Shown: in pieces, positions 34,636-43,570 of the stretch
How the letters are laid out: the number at the start of each line of letters is the position of its first letter
How positions within the stretch are numbered: position 1 is the first letter of the stretch
Assembly: GCF_003326795.1 (NCBI RefSeq)
Contig: NZ_JPWI01000005.1
Span: 62,001 to 126,000, forward strand
Direction: 5' to 3'
From: Thalassospira profundimaris
GTDB taxonomy: Bacteria; Pseudomonadota; Alphaproteobacteria; Rhodospirillales; Thalassospiraceae
Length of the DNA: 64,000 bases
Notes under the pieces: generated by a model
Seen by the model: the letters and a program-made list of their open reading frames with translations, nothing else
Databases searched by the model: none
Told to the model about the DNA's origin: nothing
Position numbers and translations under genes: made by a program

Positions 34636-34687
34636 GAAAGACAAAAGTCGCTTGTCAATATTTGTGTGAACGATGGTGTTTATTTAA

Positions 34688-35281
34688 ATGGAAAAACGTA
34701 AATATAACAAAGGATTGCGCGCTGATAAGGAAGGCGAAACGCGTCTGAGAATTGTCGAGGCTGCCATGAATTTGCATGGTGAAGTTGGCCCGGCACAGAC
34801 GACAATCAGTGCGATTGCGGATCGCGCGGGGGTGCAACGCCTGACGGTTTACCGTCATTTTCCTGAGGAAAATGAACTGCTTGGCGCATGTTCATCGCAC
34901 TGGCTTGAATTGAACCCGCCGCCGGGTCCGGAAAGCTGGCGCGAGTCGGTGGCGACCGGGGACTGGGCGATCGCGATCCTGAGTATGCTGTATCAATATT
35001 ACAGCGAGACCGCTTATATGTGGGATCACTGTTATCGCGACCGGGCAAATGTCGCGGCCTTGGACGAGAAGATGAAAGGCTTTGATGCTTATCTTGAAAT
35101 GCTGACTGCCGATATGCTGGCAAGTCAGGATGATGAGCGCCGCCGTGGCAAGGTGTGCCGGGCTGTGGCACAGCATGCCGTGCAATTTTCGACCTGGCAG
35201 TCTTTGTCAAGGACGGGGATCGACAATGCGGAGATGGCCGCCCTGATGGATGACTGGCTTCATAAATGCCCGCACGCCTAG
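34688..35281 (+). CDS. TetR/AcrR family transcriptional regulator
   Basis: A 197-residue repressor-type protein. The N-terminal helix-turn-helix reads TTISAIADRAGVQRLTVYRHF (residues about 38-58), in the standard place. A lysine/arginine-rich tail (MEKRKYNKGLRADKEGETR) precedes it. The C-terminal ligand domain has no recognisable ligand signature. It is divergent from the MBL/cyclase operon, which is its likely target. Confidence 0.9.
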   Translation: MEKRKYNKGLRADKEGETRLRIVEAAMNLHGEVGPAQTTISAIADRAGVQRLTVYRHFPEENELLGACSSHWLELNPPPGPESWRESVATGDWAIAILSMLYQYYSETAYMWDHCYRDRANVAALDEKMKGFDAYLEMLTADMLASQDDERRRGKVCRAVAQHAVQFSTWQSLSRTGIDNAEMAALMDDWLHKCPHA

Positions 35282-35299
35282 GAGTGGCATCGAAACAGT

Positions 35300-35448
35300 A
35301 TCAGGGACATGTCTGGATCAAGGATGTGTCCGGCAAGGATATCCCAGACAAGGATATGCCAAAAGCAATACCATGCCCGAACCAAGGCTATGTCTGAGCC
35401 AAAGCTATGTCTGGGCCAAGGTTACATCTGGGCCAGGGATATTCCGGG
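35300..35448. repeat. Degenerate 17-bp tandem repeat array
   Basis: Between tetR and arfB about eight imperfect copies of a unit like CCAAGGCTATGTCTGGG follow one another: 35300-35316, 35317-35333, shorter copies at 35334 and 35349, then after a 17-nt break 35382-35398, 35399-35415, 35416-35432 and 35433-35448. The three copies from 35382 are closest. No protein-coding reading is convincing across it. Confidence 0.75.
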
Positions 35449-35451
35449 CGT

Positions 35452-35868
35452 CTAGTCGACGGGGCGCTGGCGCATTTTCTTGATGTCGCCGCGCTTCTTT
35501 TTGGTGTCCACACGCTTGCGTTTGGCCGAAAGCGATGGTCGGGTTTTGACCCGGTATTTCTTGCGTTCGGCCGCCTTGCGCAAAAGGGCAAGCAACCGTT
35601 CAATCGCGTCCTGCTTGTTGCGTTCCTGTGTGCGATGGCGCTGGGCATCAAAGATGATTTCACCATCATTGGTCAGCCTGCTTCCGGCCAGTTCCCGCAA
35701 ACGATCACGCACCCGCTGGGGCAGTTCGGTCAGGTCATCAATGCGTACGCGCATCTGCACGGCGCTTGAGACCTTGTTGACATTCTGTCCACCCGGACCG
35801 GACGCACGCACGAACTGAAAGTGCAGATGGCGTTCATCCAGATAAAGGCCATTTTCAATTTCAAGCAT
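35452..35868 (-). CDS. arfB: Alternative ribosome-rescue factor ArfB (YaeJ-like peptidyl-tRNA hydrolase)
   Basis: A 138-residue release-factor-like protein that frees stalled ribosomes by hydrolysing peptidyl-tRNA. The catalytic GGQ sits in RASGPGGQNVNKVSSAVQ, and there is no codon-recognition domain. The C-terminal tail is very basic (KKKRGDIKKMRQ), as needed to enter the empty mRNA channel. The ATG at 35866-35868 (MLEIENG) matches the family start. The longer frame to 35904 is less likely. Confidence 0.92.
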   Translation of the reverse strand: MLEIENGLYLDERHLHFQFVRASGPGGQNVNKVSSAVQMRVRIDDLTELPQRVRDRLRELAGSRLTNDGEIIFDAQRHRTQERNKQDAIERLLALLRKAAERKKYRVKTRPSLSAKRKRVDTKKKRGDIKKMRQRPVD

Positions 35869-36016
35869 GATGAACCGTGCGGAATCTCGAGTGGTTAGGC
35901 GCAAGTAAAAATAACTGAGTGTAATAGTCGGCTATTGATTGAATTTTGCAATCCGAGCGCCTAAATTACAGGCGTCTAACCTGTCAGGGGCGTGACGGAC
36001 TGTAAACAGGAAATCT

Positions 36017-36421
36017 ATGGTGCGTGTTTCGCATATTTATCTGGCCCTTGGATGGCTTTCTGTCGGTTTTGGTGTCGTTGGTATCTTTTTGCCACTTCTG
36101 CCAACCACACCCTTCATGTTGCTGGCGGCCTGGCTGTTTGCCAAGGGATCGCCGCGCCTGCATGACTGGATCTGTAACCATCCGCAGTTTGGCACATCAA
36201 TCCGTCAATGGAATGACCATGGCGTGATCAGTCGCCGGGCAAAGATGCTGGCGATTCTGGCCTTTGTGGTGGTGATCGCCGCATCGCTGATCTTTATTGA
36301 AAGCCGCTGGGTGGTAATGATCCAGTTACTGGTCGCCATCCCGGTCAGTGTGTTTATCCTGTCGCGGCCGTCCGAGGCCCGCCTGTCCGAGGCGGGTGCC
36401 CCGGTCAAGGCCGGAGAATAG
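36017..36421 (+). CDS. DUF454 (YbaN family) membrane protein
   Basis: A 134-residue inner-membrane protein. The N-terminal helix holds LALGWLSVGFGVVGIFLPLLPTTPFMLLAAWLFAKGS, followed by HDWICNHPQFG and then two more helices, a pattern that defines the YbaN/DUF454 family. Function unknown. It is convergent with the MerR gene 21 nt away. Confidence 0.88.
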   Translation: MVRVSHIYLALGWLSVGFGVVGIFLPLLPTTPFMLLAAWLFAKGSPRLHDWICNHPQFGTSIRQWNDHGVISRRAKMLAILAFVVVIAASLIFIESRWVVMIQLLVAIPVSVFILSRPSEARLSEAGAPVKAGE

Positions 36422-36442
36422 CAAACAGCGAATAGGAGCGCC

Positions 36443-36826
36443 TTACCCGGTCTTTTTACGGGTCAGCTCGTCCTGACAGGTTTCTTCAAGTTTATCGAGT
36501 TCATCAAGCGTCGCGTCGATATCCTCTCGCTGTTTTCGCAGGGTTTCGCGGCGTTCATTGATTTTGTCGACAAGGATGGTCAACTGGGTGATTTCGCTGC
36601 GATCGCCATCATAGAGATCAAGCAGATCACGAATTTCCTTAAGCGAAAATCCAAGACGCTTGCCCCGCATGATAAGGCGCAGACGCACACGGTCGCGCTG
36701 GCTATAGATACGGGTCTGCCCGTGGCGTTCCGGGGAAATCAGTTCCTGATCTTCGTAAAACCGGATGGTTCGGGTGGTAACTTCGAACTCGCGGGCAAGA
36801 TCTGTGATGGAATAGCTGTCAGTCAT
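36443..36826 (-). CDS. MerR family transcriptional regulator, LiuR type
   Basis: A 127-residue MerR regulator. The winged helix-turn-helix is TDLAREFEVTTRTIRFYEDQELISPERHGQTRIY, followed by RDRVRLRLIMRGKRLGFSLKEIRDLLDLYD, very close to LiuR, which controls leucine and isovalerate degradation in proteobacteria. The C-terminus is a dimerising coiled coil with no metal-binding cysteines of the CueR kind (one Cys only). The start could be ATG 36826 or the codon at 36835. A matching operator lies just upstream. The liu genes themselves are not in this window. Confidence 0.85.
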   Translation of the reverse strand: MTDSYSITDLAREFEVTTRTIRFYEDQELISPERHGQTRIYSQRDRVRLRLIMRGKRLGFSLKEIRDLLDLYDGDRSEITQLTILVDKINERRETLRKQREDIDATLDELDKLEETCQDELTRKKTG

Positions 36827-36840
36827 GGGGCTCAATCATC

Positions 36841-36856
36841 TTTACGCTTACGTAAA
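36841..36856. promoter_or_regulatory. Candidate LiuR operator
   Basis: A perfect inverted repeat TTTACG-CTTA-CGTAAA sits 15-30 nt upstream of the MerR start. It fits the palindromic LiuR-type sites and points to self-regulation. Confidence 0.6.
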
Positions 36857-36863
36857 CTGAAAG

Positions 36864-38486
36864 CTACATGCTTTCGGAAGCGGCGACAATCGGCAATTCT
36901 TTTGGAAGTTCAACACAGAAGGTGCTGCCCTCGCCGGGATTGCTGCTAACGCTGAGGATACCGCCATGGCGATCGGTGATCTTTTTACAGATCGCAAGGC
37001 CGATACCGGTTCCGGCATAATCCCCATATCCATGCAGACGTTTGAAAATCTCGAAGATGGTTTCGTGATACTGAGGGTCAATGCCAATACCGTTATCGGC
37101 AACGAAAATTCGGTGGCTGTTGGGGGTATCGGCGGCAAAAATCCGCACCCGTCCGCTTTCGGGGTCACTGTATTTCAATCCGTTTGAAACAAGATTCTGG
37201 AACAGCAAAAGCAACTGGCTGGCATCCCCCATCACGGTTGGCAAATGGCCTTCGCGGATGATGTTGCCTTCGGGGGCGGAACCGGCGCGCTTGAAATTGA
37301 CGACTATGGCATCGAACAGATCATCAAGTGGCACCGGATGGAACGGTTTGCCATGCCGTCCGACCCGCGACAGGGTCAGAAGATCGTCAATCATGCGCTG
37401 CATGCGCTGGGTGCCGTCCACAGCGTAATGAATGAATTCGTCGGCGGTTTCGTCAAGCTTGCCTTCATAACGCCGGGCAATCAGCTGGGTATAGCTCGAC
37501 ACCATCCGAAGCGGTTCCTGCAAGTCATGGGATGCCGCATAGGCGAATTGTTCAAGCTCGCTGTTTGAACGTTCGAGCTCCGCCATGGTGCGCTGGATTT
37601 CCATTTCGTGGCGCTTGCGTTGGGAAATGTCACGAAGGGTGATGATGTAATGGTAACGCTGATCGGCGGAAAAATGACTGATCGCGACCTCAAGCGGAAT
37701 ATTGCGCCCGCTTTTGGTAAAGGCCATGACTTCGATCACGCCGGTGCCAAGATCGGTCAGCAACCGGTTGGACGGCGGTTGGGTAATCGGAATATGGTCG
37801 CTGTCTGGCAAAAGAAAGCGGATGATATTACGCAGTTCCGGATCGCCATCCGGCCCGCAAAGTTCCTGTGCGCGCGAATTCAGCGGTTCGATATTGCCGT
37901 CATCTGATGCCACAAGAATGGCATCAATGGTATTTTGCAAGATTGCTTTTGTGCGATCTTCACTGCGCTTGGACTGGGTCACAAGGTCGGCCAGTTCGGC
38001 AGCCTGTTTGCGCAAAAGCCGGTCGCGCTGCACCGCAAGGGTCACGTCCCGAATGATCAGCGAACATAACGTTCCGCTATTGCGTGTCTTGATCGGGTGT
38101 ATGCGAATGGACTGCTCCATGCGCTCAAAACTTGCTGTAAATTGTGGCAGCGGGGAAAGCGGCAAGGCGCCCTGATTAAGCGACGGTGAAATCACCGCAG
38201 GCATGCCAAATTTCAGGCAATCATCAATCGCCAGACTGACACGCCCCAGCCTGGTTTCCGGAAAGACGTCATGAAGTGATTTGCCCAGAACCTGATCGGC
38301 TCGCAAGCCGGACCGGGTCTGCATCCACTGGTTCCAATGGCAAATTGTCCGGTCAGCAGTAAGTGCAACAAGTCCTGTGTCGGCGGTATCAAGCAATGCT
38401 GCGAACAATTCCGCAGCATTGCTGTCCCGACCAAGATCAAAGGACGGTGTGGCTTCTGTGGTCGGGTCGGGCGGTGGCTTTTTCAT
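36864..38486 (-). CDS. PAS-domain sensor histidine kinase
   Basis: A soluble 540-residue histidine kinase. Two PAS-like domains (about residues 25-150 and 180-290) precede a HisKA domain with the phosphorylated His320 in FAYAASHDLQEPLRMVSSY, the phytochrome-kinase type of H-box. The ATPase domain has NGLKYS (N box), DNGIGIDPQY and GTGIGLAICKKI. No membrane helix and no chromophore domain are visible. It is the last gene of a minus-strand cluster with a CheC phosphatase and a single-domain receiver, which are likely its partners. Confidence 0.9.
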   Translation of the reverse strand: MKKPPPDPTTEATPSFDLGRDSNAAELFAALLDTADTGLVALTADRTICHWNQWMQTRSGLRADQVLGKSLHDVFPETRLGRVSLAIDDCLKFGMPAVISPSLNQGALPLSPLPQFTASFERMEQSIRIHPIKTRNSGTLCSLIIRDVTLAVQRDRLLRKQAAELADLVTQSKRSEDRTKAILQNTIDAILVASDDGNIEPLNSRAQELCGPDGDPELRNIIRFLLPDSDHIPITQPPSNRLLTDLGTGVIEVMAFTKSGRNIPLEVAISHFSADQRYHYIITLRDISQRKRHEMEIQRTMAELERSNSELEQFAYAASHDLQEPLRMVSSYTQLIARRYEGKLDETADEFIHYAVDGTQRMQRMIDDLLTLSRVGRHGKPFHPVPLDDLFDAIVVNFKRAGSAPEGNIIREGHLPTVMGDASQLLLLFQNLVSNGLKYSDPESGRVRIFAADTPNSHRIFVADNGIGIDPQYHETIFEIFKRLHGYGDYAGTGIGLAICKKITDRHGGILSVSSNPGEGSTFCVELPKELPIVAASESM

Positions 38487-38498
38487 TCACCTCACCAA

Positions 38499-39122
38499 TT
38501 AACCAAGCGAGTTGGCAATAAAACGACGCACCAGTTCACGCAGCATCTGAATGGAATCCAGATCCATGACAAACAGCACATACCCGTCGATATCGTTTTG
38601 CCGTAACATGAATTGAACGTGAAGGATCATCAGAACCGGCTTGCTTCCGGTGCCAAGATCTCCATCATCGACATCCAGAAGCGACCGGCTTTCACGTTTG
38701 CGAAATGACGGCATGGAACAGTTGATCGGTTCGCCCAGCACATTCGAAATGCTGCCAAGGCAGGCATTGAGAATGATGTTGCCGACCTCCATCAGGGCTT
38801 CCTGTTCCAGATCGGTCAGCGTATCAAGCGGGACATCAACCTTGAGCAGACTGCGCACCAGTTCCAGACTGCGTTCTTCGGGGAAGACCAGCATGGCTTC
38901 GCCCTTGAACGGGCCATCAAAGGTCTGGCTTACGGCCGAAACAACCTCGGTCGGGGCGCGGGCAAGATCCGTATCTGAAAACCGTTCAACGAACGTGATG
39001 CGCGGAACGGTCAGCTCAACCGGCTGGTCAACCATTTCCGATAACGACGACGCAGCGCGACCAACGCCGATATTGATCAGTTCGCTTATTGTATCATGTT
39101 CAAGTTCGCTGAGATCAATCAT
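38499..39122 (-). CDS. CheC-type phosphatase
   Basis: A 207-residue protein with the CheC/CheX/FliY fold. Both active-site motifs are present: SELINIG with Glu14 and Asn17, and MEVGNIILN with Glu112 and Asn115, so two catalytic centres are likely. CheC proteins dephosphorylate CheY-like receivers. Its start overlaps the stop of the receiver gene by 4 nt, and the kinase follows 12 nt later, so the three form one signalling unit. No other chemotaxis gene is in the window. Confidence 0.88.
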   Translation of the reverse strand: MIDLSELEHDTISELINIGVGRAASSLSEMVDQPVELTVPRITFVERFSDTDLARAPTEVVSAVSQTFDGPFKGEAMLVFPEERSLELVRSLLKVDVPLDTLTDLEQEALMEVGNIILNACLGSISNVLGEPINCSMPSFRKRESRSLLDVDDGDLGTGSKPVLMILHVQFMLRQNDIDGYVLFVMDLDSIQMLRELVRRFIANSLG

Positions 39123-39493
39123 CGTGCCGCTTCCTGCGCGGCAATGAAGTCACGAATTTTTTCCTCGGTCGGCGGCTTGGCAATGAATTCAAGGCCAAGG
39201 CTTTCAGCCTTTTTCTGGATTTCCTGCTGAATATTGGCTGTCAGAAGGGCGATGACCGCATCGGGGAAGCGTCCGCGCAACTGTTCACCAAGTTCCAGTC
39301 CGTTCATGCCGGGCATGTTGAAATCAAGCAGCAGATAGTCATATGTCTTGCCCTCGACCATCTCGAGCGCCTTGCTGGCATCTTCGGCTTCGTCAATTGA
39401 CCAGTCAGTGAAGTTACTGGAAATGAACGCCTTGACCAGAAGTCGGGCAAATTTGCTGTCATCGACAAGCAGGACGGAACGCTGTTGGGCCAT
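39119..39493 (-). CDS. Single-domain response regulator (CheY-like)
   Basis: A 124-residue receiver with no output domain. The acidic pair is Asp11-Asp12, the phosphoacceptor is Asp57 in LLLDFNMPG, the switch threonine is Thr85 in LLTAN, and the lysine is Lys106 in IAKPP, so all catalytic residues are present. The 4-nt overlap with cheC indicates that CheC acts on this protein. Confidence 0.92.
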   Translation of the reverse strand: MAQQRSVLLVDDSKFARLLVKAFISSNFTDWSIDEAEDASKALEMVEGKTYDYLLLDFNMPGMNGLELGEQLRGRFPDAVIALLTANIQQEIQKKAESLGLEFIAKPPTEEKIRDFIAAQEAAR

Positions 39494-39536
39494 ATGTCTT
39501 CTCGGGTAAGCGGTTCAATGTGTTGCGGGGCGACAA

Positions 39537-42011
39537 TTATAGTTCAGTCGCGGCATTTTCGGAAAGCCGCATGATATGTTTGACGATTTCATCCGGCGGG
39601 AGCGGGGTGGCAACAAGGAATCCCTGTACTTCGTCACATCCGCTTTCGCGCAAGAACGCCATCTGTTCCCTGGTTTCAACACCTTCGGCGACAACTTTCA
39701 GGCCAAGATTGTGACCCATAAGGATGATGGTGCGTGTAATGGCGGCATCATCGGTATCAATCGTCACATCCCGAACAAAGGAGCGGTCAATCTTGATGGA
39801 ATTGATCGGAAGCCGCTTGAGATAGGCAAGCGACGAATATCCGGTGCCAAAATCGTCCACAGCAATCTGCAAACCAAGATGGCGTAACTCGTCAAGAATG
39901 GCGGCCGACTTCTTGATGTCCTGCATCATCACCGTTTCGGTGATTTCCAGAATGATGCGCGCGGCAGGCGTCCCGGTATCTGTCAGTATGCGTGATATGG
40001 TTTCTGTAATCCGGCCTTCAATAAGCTGTCTGGGTGACAGGTTGATGGCGATTGGCATTGGGGGAACAGACTGGGCATTCCATTCGTCAATCTGACGGCA
40101 GACCTCGCCGATCACCCATTCGCCGATTTTGCCGATCAATCCGGTTTCTTCTGCAACTGGAATGAACTGCATCGGCGAAATATATCCCCGTCCCGGCTGT
40201 TTCCAGCGGATCAGCGCTTCAAGGCCGGAGATACGGTTGGTGCGCAGATCAAGTTTGGGCTGATAATGCAGTTCGAACTGGTTCTGGGCCAGAGCTTCGC
40301 GCAGATCGTTTTCGATCACCAGGCGCGCCATGGCACTTTCATTCATTGTCTTGGTAAAGAAGTGATAGGTGCCACCGCCACCGGACTTTGCGCTATACAT
40401 TGCGGTGTCGGCATTGCGCATCAGGGCAGGGAAATCCTCGCCGTCTGATGGATAAAGGGCGATGCCGATTGACGGTGTGACAAACAAAATGCGTCCCTTG
40501 ATGTCAAATGCCGGGGCAAGGGCATCAAGCACGGCCTGTGACAGGATTGCGGCATCCTGTGTTTCTTTCAGATCGGGAATGATGATCAGAAATTCATCCC
40601 CGCCAAGACGACCAACAACCTCCTGTCGACCGATTACTTTTTGTAACCGGCCTGCCACAGCCTTAAGCAGCAGGTCGCCAACATCATGTCCGAGACTGTC
40701 ATTGATGACCTTGAAACGGTCAAGATCAATGAACAGAACAGCCGTGGCCCCGTGACGGGTCTTTGATGCGTCTTTATGTTTGCCAAGTGCACTCGACAGG
40801 CTGTGTTCAAGCATGCTGCGATTGGGCAGGTTGGTCAGCGTGTCGTGATTGGCCATATAGACCAGTTGTTCTTCATAGCGTTTTCTGACCGTGATGTCGG
40901 TCAGGATCGCCGTCATCATGGGGGTCGCCGCATCCGGTATCACACGAAACGCGATTGAAACATCAATCTCGCTCTGATCGGCCCGCCGGATGGGCAGGGT
41001 AAGACGTTTTTCTGCTGTTTGATTGACGATGGCATGTGCGGTCAGGTCGTCCAGGCTATGTTCCAGAAGCGGTATCGCACGTGGCATCAGGAATTCATGC
41101 AACGTTCTGCCTTGTGGCGTCTCATCACGCATTAGCCCGAGAAGCTGTTTGGCTGCGGCGTTATATTCTACGATCCTGCCTGTCGGGGTAATGGTCAAAA
41201 TGCCGTCTGCGACATTCTGAACAATCGCGGTCAGCTGGTTCTCGCGATCTCTGACCTGTTGCTCGGTGGTCCGCAATTTATCAAGCGTTACCGAAATGCG
41301 TTCAATCAGGCCCCGGGTGGTTCCAAGGATCATGCCCAGTTCGTCACGGGCGTGGCTTTCGGGGATTGTAATGGCGTCGGCATTGGGGGTTTGCGGATCT
41401 ATTTTACGCAGAAGGCTTGCCACTTTCAGCAATGGTTTGGTCAACGTTGCATAGAAAAACGTGACCAGTACCAGACCCAGTATCAGGTTGCGCAATATGC
41501 CAGATGTCAGAATGCGGGTTGCACGATTCAGGAATCCGTCAGCAATCATGTCGGTGTCGATCTTGACGCTCAGCCGCCCGACCAGGTCATTGTTGCTTCC
41601 GGCCTCAAGCGGGATTTCATATTCCTGATTTTCGCCAAACATCAGTTTGGACAGGAAGGTCCGGTTTGTGCTGATCGGCTGTTCGTTTCTTTGGGCAAGA
41701 ATGTTGTCAAAATTGTCGCGCAGGATGGCTTCATAAACCGGTTCATATTCGAAAATGCCCGAAACCACACGCGCCGCAAGCGTTTCATCAAGTCCGTATG
41801 CTGCCTGTGTCGCGGATTCGCGTAATGTTGCCAAAACCTGCATGACAGTTCGGTCAATCAGGTTCTGTTCCTCACGCAAATCCCAGACGATCTGAATGCC
41901 ACTGAACAGCAGGCCGATAAGCAAAGTAAGGACAACCGCAATCCTTGCCTGTTTGACAGACAAGCGATCCCGCCAGTTAAGCCGTTGCTGATCAAGGCTT
42001 TTGTCAGGCAC
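39537..42011 (-). CDS. Membrane GGDEF-EAL c-di-GMP signalling protein
   Basis: An 824-residue protein. A first membrane helix (about residues 24-44) and a second (about 168-190) enclose a periplasmic sensor domain. HAMP (about 190-260), PAS (about 265-385), GGDEF (about 390-550) and EAL (about 565-815) follow. The cyclase motif GGDEF is intact ([10 protein letters not shown]), and EAL residues are complete ([40 protein letters not shown]), so both making and breaking c-di-GMP are possible. The start is a GTG at 42009-42011. The receiver gene begins 43 nt after its stop, so it may lead the signalling operon. Confidence 0.9.
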   Translation of the reverse strand: MPDKSLDQQRLNWRDRLSVKQARIAVVLTLLIGLLFSGIQIVWDLREEQNLIDRTVMQVLATLRESATQAAYGLDETLAARVVSGIFEYEPVYEAILRDNFDNILAQRNEQPISTNRTFLSKLMFGENQEYEIPLEAGSNNDLVGRLSVKIDTDMIADGFLNRATRILTSGILRNLILGLVLVTFFYATLTKPLLKVASLLRKIDPQTPNADAITIPESHARDELGMILGTTRGLIERISVTLDKLRTTEQQVRDRENQLTAIVQNVADGILTITPTGRIVEYNAAAKQLLGLMRDETPQGRTLHEFLMPRAIPLLEHSLDDLTAHAIVNQTAEKRLTLPIRRADQSEIDVSIAFRVIPDAATPMMTAILTDITVRKRYEEQLVYMANHDTLTNLPNRSMLEHSLSSALGKHKDASKTRHGATAVLFIDLDRFKVINDSLGHDVGDLLLKAVAGRLQKVIGRQEVVGRLGGDEFLIIIPDLKETQDAAILSQAVLDALAPAFDIKGRILFVTPSIGIALYPSDGEDFPALMRNADTAMYSAKSGGGGTYHFFTKTMNESAMARLVIENDLREALAQNQFELHYQPKLDLRTNRISGLEALIRWKQPGRGYISPMQFIPVAEETGLIGKIGEWVIGEVCRQIDEWNAQSVPPMPIAINLSPRQLIEGRITETISRILTDTGTPAARIILEITETVMMQDIKKSAAILDELRHLGLQIAVDDFGTGYSSLAYLKRLPINSIKIDRSFVRDVTIDTDDAAITRTIILMGHNLGLKVVAEGVETREQMAFLRESGCDEVQGFLVATPLPPDEIVKHIMRLSENAATEL

Positions 42012-42334
42012 GCGTTACCCCAGAAATCCGCTAGTTCCACTCAATCAAAAGCAGACTATGGCTTTGCCGGGTTAAAAGCAATTATCCGAGATGTTTGCAA
42101 ACTGGAAAAACGCAGAGAAATCTGTATGGTCTGCGCTGCTTTTCGGCGCGATGCCGGTGATCGAATACTGCCACCATGCCGCATTGCATCAAGAATTGAA
42201 TACTACGTAAAAAAATGGGGTTTTATTGGAGTTGCACACAACTGCTGTGCGTGATAACCCAATCCCCAGAGAGAGAACAGGCCAAGCGCGGGTGCAGCCG
42301 CAATCTGGCCTCGCAACCTGTACGGAGTTACACC
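42012..42334. other. Divergent region between the GGDEF-EAL gene and fdxA
   Basis: 323 nt with no supported gene. It contains a small inverted repeat GCACA-N8-TGTGC around 42234-42251, about 85-100 nt before fdxA. No clear promoter hexamers. Confidence 0.4.
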
Positions 42335-42670
42335 ATGACCTATGTGGTGACGGAAAACTGCATCAAGTGTAAGTATCAGGACTGCGTCGAGGTTTGCCCC
42401 GTCGATTGCTTCTATGAAGGTGAGAACTTCCTGGTTATTCACCCTGATGAATGCATTGATTGCGGTGTTTGCGAACCCGAATGCCCCGCCGAAGCGATTA
42501 TTCCCGATACCGAGCCGAATCTGGACAATTGGTTGGAAATCAACCGAAAGTTCGCGGAAGTATGGCCAAATATCACCCGCAAAGGTGATGCTCCTGCCGA
42601 TGCTGATGAATGGAACGGCAAGTCGGGCAAGACCGAATTGCTGAGCGAAGCACCGGGTACGGGCGACTGA
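42335..42670 (+). CDS. fdxA: Ferredoxin FdxA (7Fe, [3Fe-4S][4Fe-4S])
   Basis: A 111-residue ferredoxin of the Azotobacter-type FdxA family. Cluster cysteines are in [20 protein letters not shown] (Cys9, Cys12, Cys17, Cys21, Cys25) and in [16 protein letters not shown], and a long C-terminal tail follows, as usual for this family. ATG 42335 has GGAG 8 nt upstream. The open frame to 42215 is not part of the gene. fdxA next to carD is a common alphaproteobacterial arrangement. Confidence 0.95.
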   Translation: MTYVVTENCIKCKYQDCVEVCPVDCFYEGENFLVIHPDECIDCGVCEPECPAEAIIPDTEPNLDNWLEINRKFAEVWPNITRKGDAPADADEWNGKSGKTELLSEAPGTGD

Positions 42671-42702
42671 ATGTCGGTCTAACCCCCGAGATTTTATACG
42701 AT

Positions 42703-42734
42703 TTTAACCCGCTGGTATTTGCCAGCGGGTTAAA
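42703..42734 (+). terminator. Hairpin after fdxA, likely terminator
   Basis: A perfect 13-bp stem TTTAACCCGCTGG / CCAGCGGGTTAAA (42703-42715 with 42722-42734) with a 6-nt loop. There is no T-tract after it on the plus strand, so termination may be partial. Confidence 0.65.
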
Positions 42735-42977
42735 TGCATGGCTGCATTGAGCCAGACACACCGAAAAAATCTGTGAACCAGTGGCGTGTTGTGCTATTGT
42801 GGGCAACTCGCGTTAAGGGCTCGACAGGCTCGTTCCGAATTGCCGGATCTCCGTATTTTTATCCCTGTCTGAAACCGCGACTTCGCCAAAAGCTTGGTCG
42901 TGTGCAGCTCTTCGCGTCACTGGGTCTATAGTGTTACAGTTGAATGACCAGGCCTGATTGGGCCGGAAGGATGCTTG

Positions 42978-43478
42978 ATGTCGGATAAGTTGCCCTTTGC
43001 TGTTGGCGATTATGTTGTTTACCCCGCACATGGTGTTGGCTGTGTTGGTGGCCTGGAAACCCAGGAAATCGCGGGTCAGGAATTGCGCCTTTATGTAATT
43101 ACCTTTGAATCCAGCCGCATGACCTTGCGTGTGCCGGTGAACAAGGTTGGCAACTCGGGTCTGCGCAAGCTTTCCTCGAAAAAACAGATGGACTCGGCTC
43201 TTATTACCCTTAAGGGCCGTGCACGTGTAAAACGCACCATGTGGTCGCGCCGTGCACAGGAATATGAAGCAAAGATCAACTCGGGTGATCCGGTATCGAT
43301 TGCCGAAGTTGTGCGTGATCTGCATCGCAGCGCGACCCAGCCGGAACAGTCCTTCTCCGAACGCCAGATCTACGAAGCAGCCTTTGAGCGCCTCGTTGAC
43401 GAACTGGCTGCGATTGAGAAAATCGACAAGGACAAGGCGTCAGGCAAACTCGAGAAGCTTCTGCAAAAAGCTGCCTGA
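42978..43478 (+). CDS. CarD/CdnL family transcriptional regulator
   Basis: A 166-residue RNA-polymerase-binding regulator. The N-terminal Tudor-like domain has FAVGDYVVYPAHGVGCV and RMTLRVPVNKVGNSGLRKL. The helical C-terminal domain has WSRRAQEYEAKINSGD and ERLVDELAAIEKIDK. CdnL proteins stabilise open promoter complexes, notably at rRNA promoters. ATG 42978 has GGAAGG 8 nt upstream; an in-frame TTG precedes it. Confidence 0.94.
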   Translation: MSDKLPFAVGDYVVYPAHGVGCVGGLETQEIAGQELRLYVITFESSRMTLRVPVNKVGNSGLRKLSSKKQMDSALITLKGRARVKRTMWSRRAQEYEAKINSGDPVSIAEVVRDLHRSATQPEQSFSERQIYEAAFERLVDELAAIEKIDKDKASGKLEKLLQKAA

Positions 43479-43507
43479 TTGCATAAGTCAGCTATACAAC
43501 TATTTAT

Positions 43508-43550
43508 AAAAGCCGGCCCACAAGCTATCCTTGGGCCGGTTTTATTTTTT
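43508..43550 (+). terminator. Rho-independent terminator of carD
   Basis: Stem CCGGCCCA / TGGGCCGG (43513-43520 with 43532-43539), flanked by AAAA and TTTT with a one-base bulge, followed by TTATTTTTT. Confidence 0.88.
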
Positions 43551-43570
43551 GTTTTAGGCAGGTTACAGCG

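Noticed and set aside
35300..35448. CRISPR array
   Set aside because: Units are contiguous 17-bp imperfect repeats with no spacers and no cas genes nearby.
35250..35483. A 77-codon open frame across the tandem repeat
   Set aside because: The repeat unit is 17 bp and the units vary in length, so the frame does not keep a repeating peptide. It starts inside tetR and ends inside arfB.
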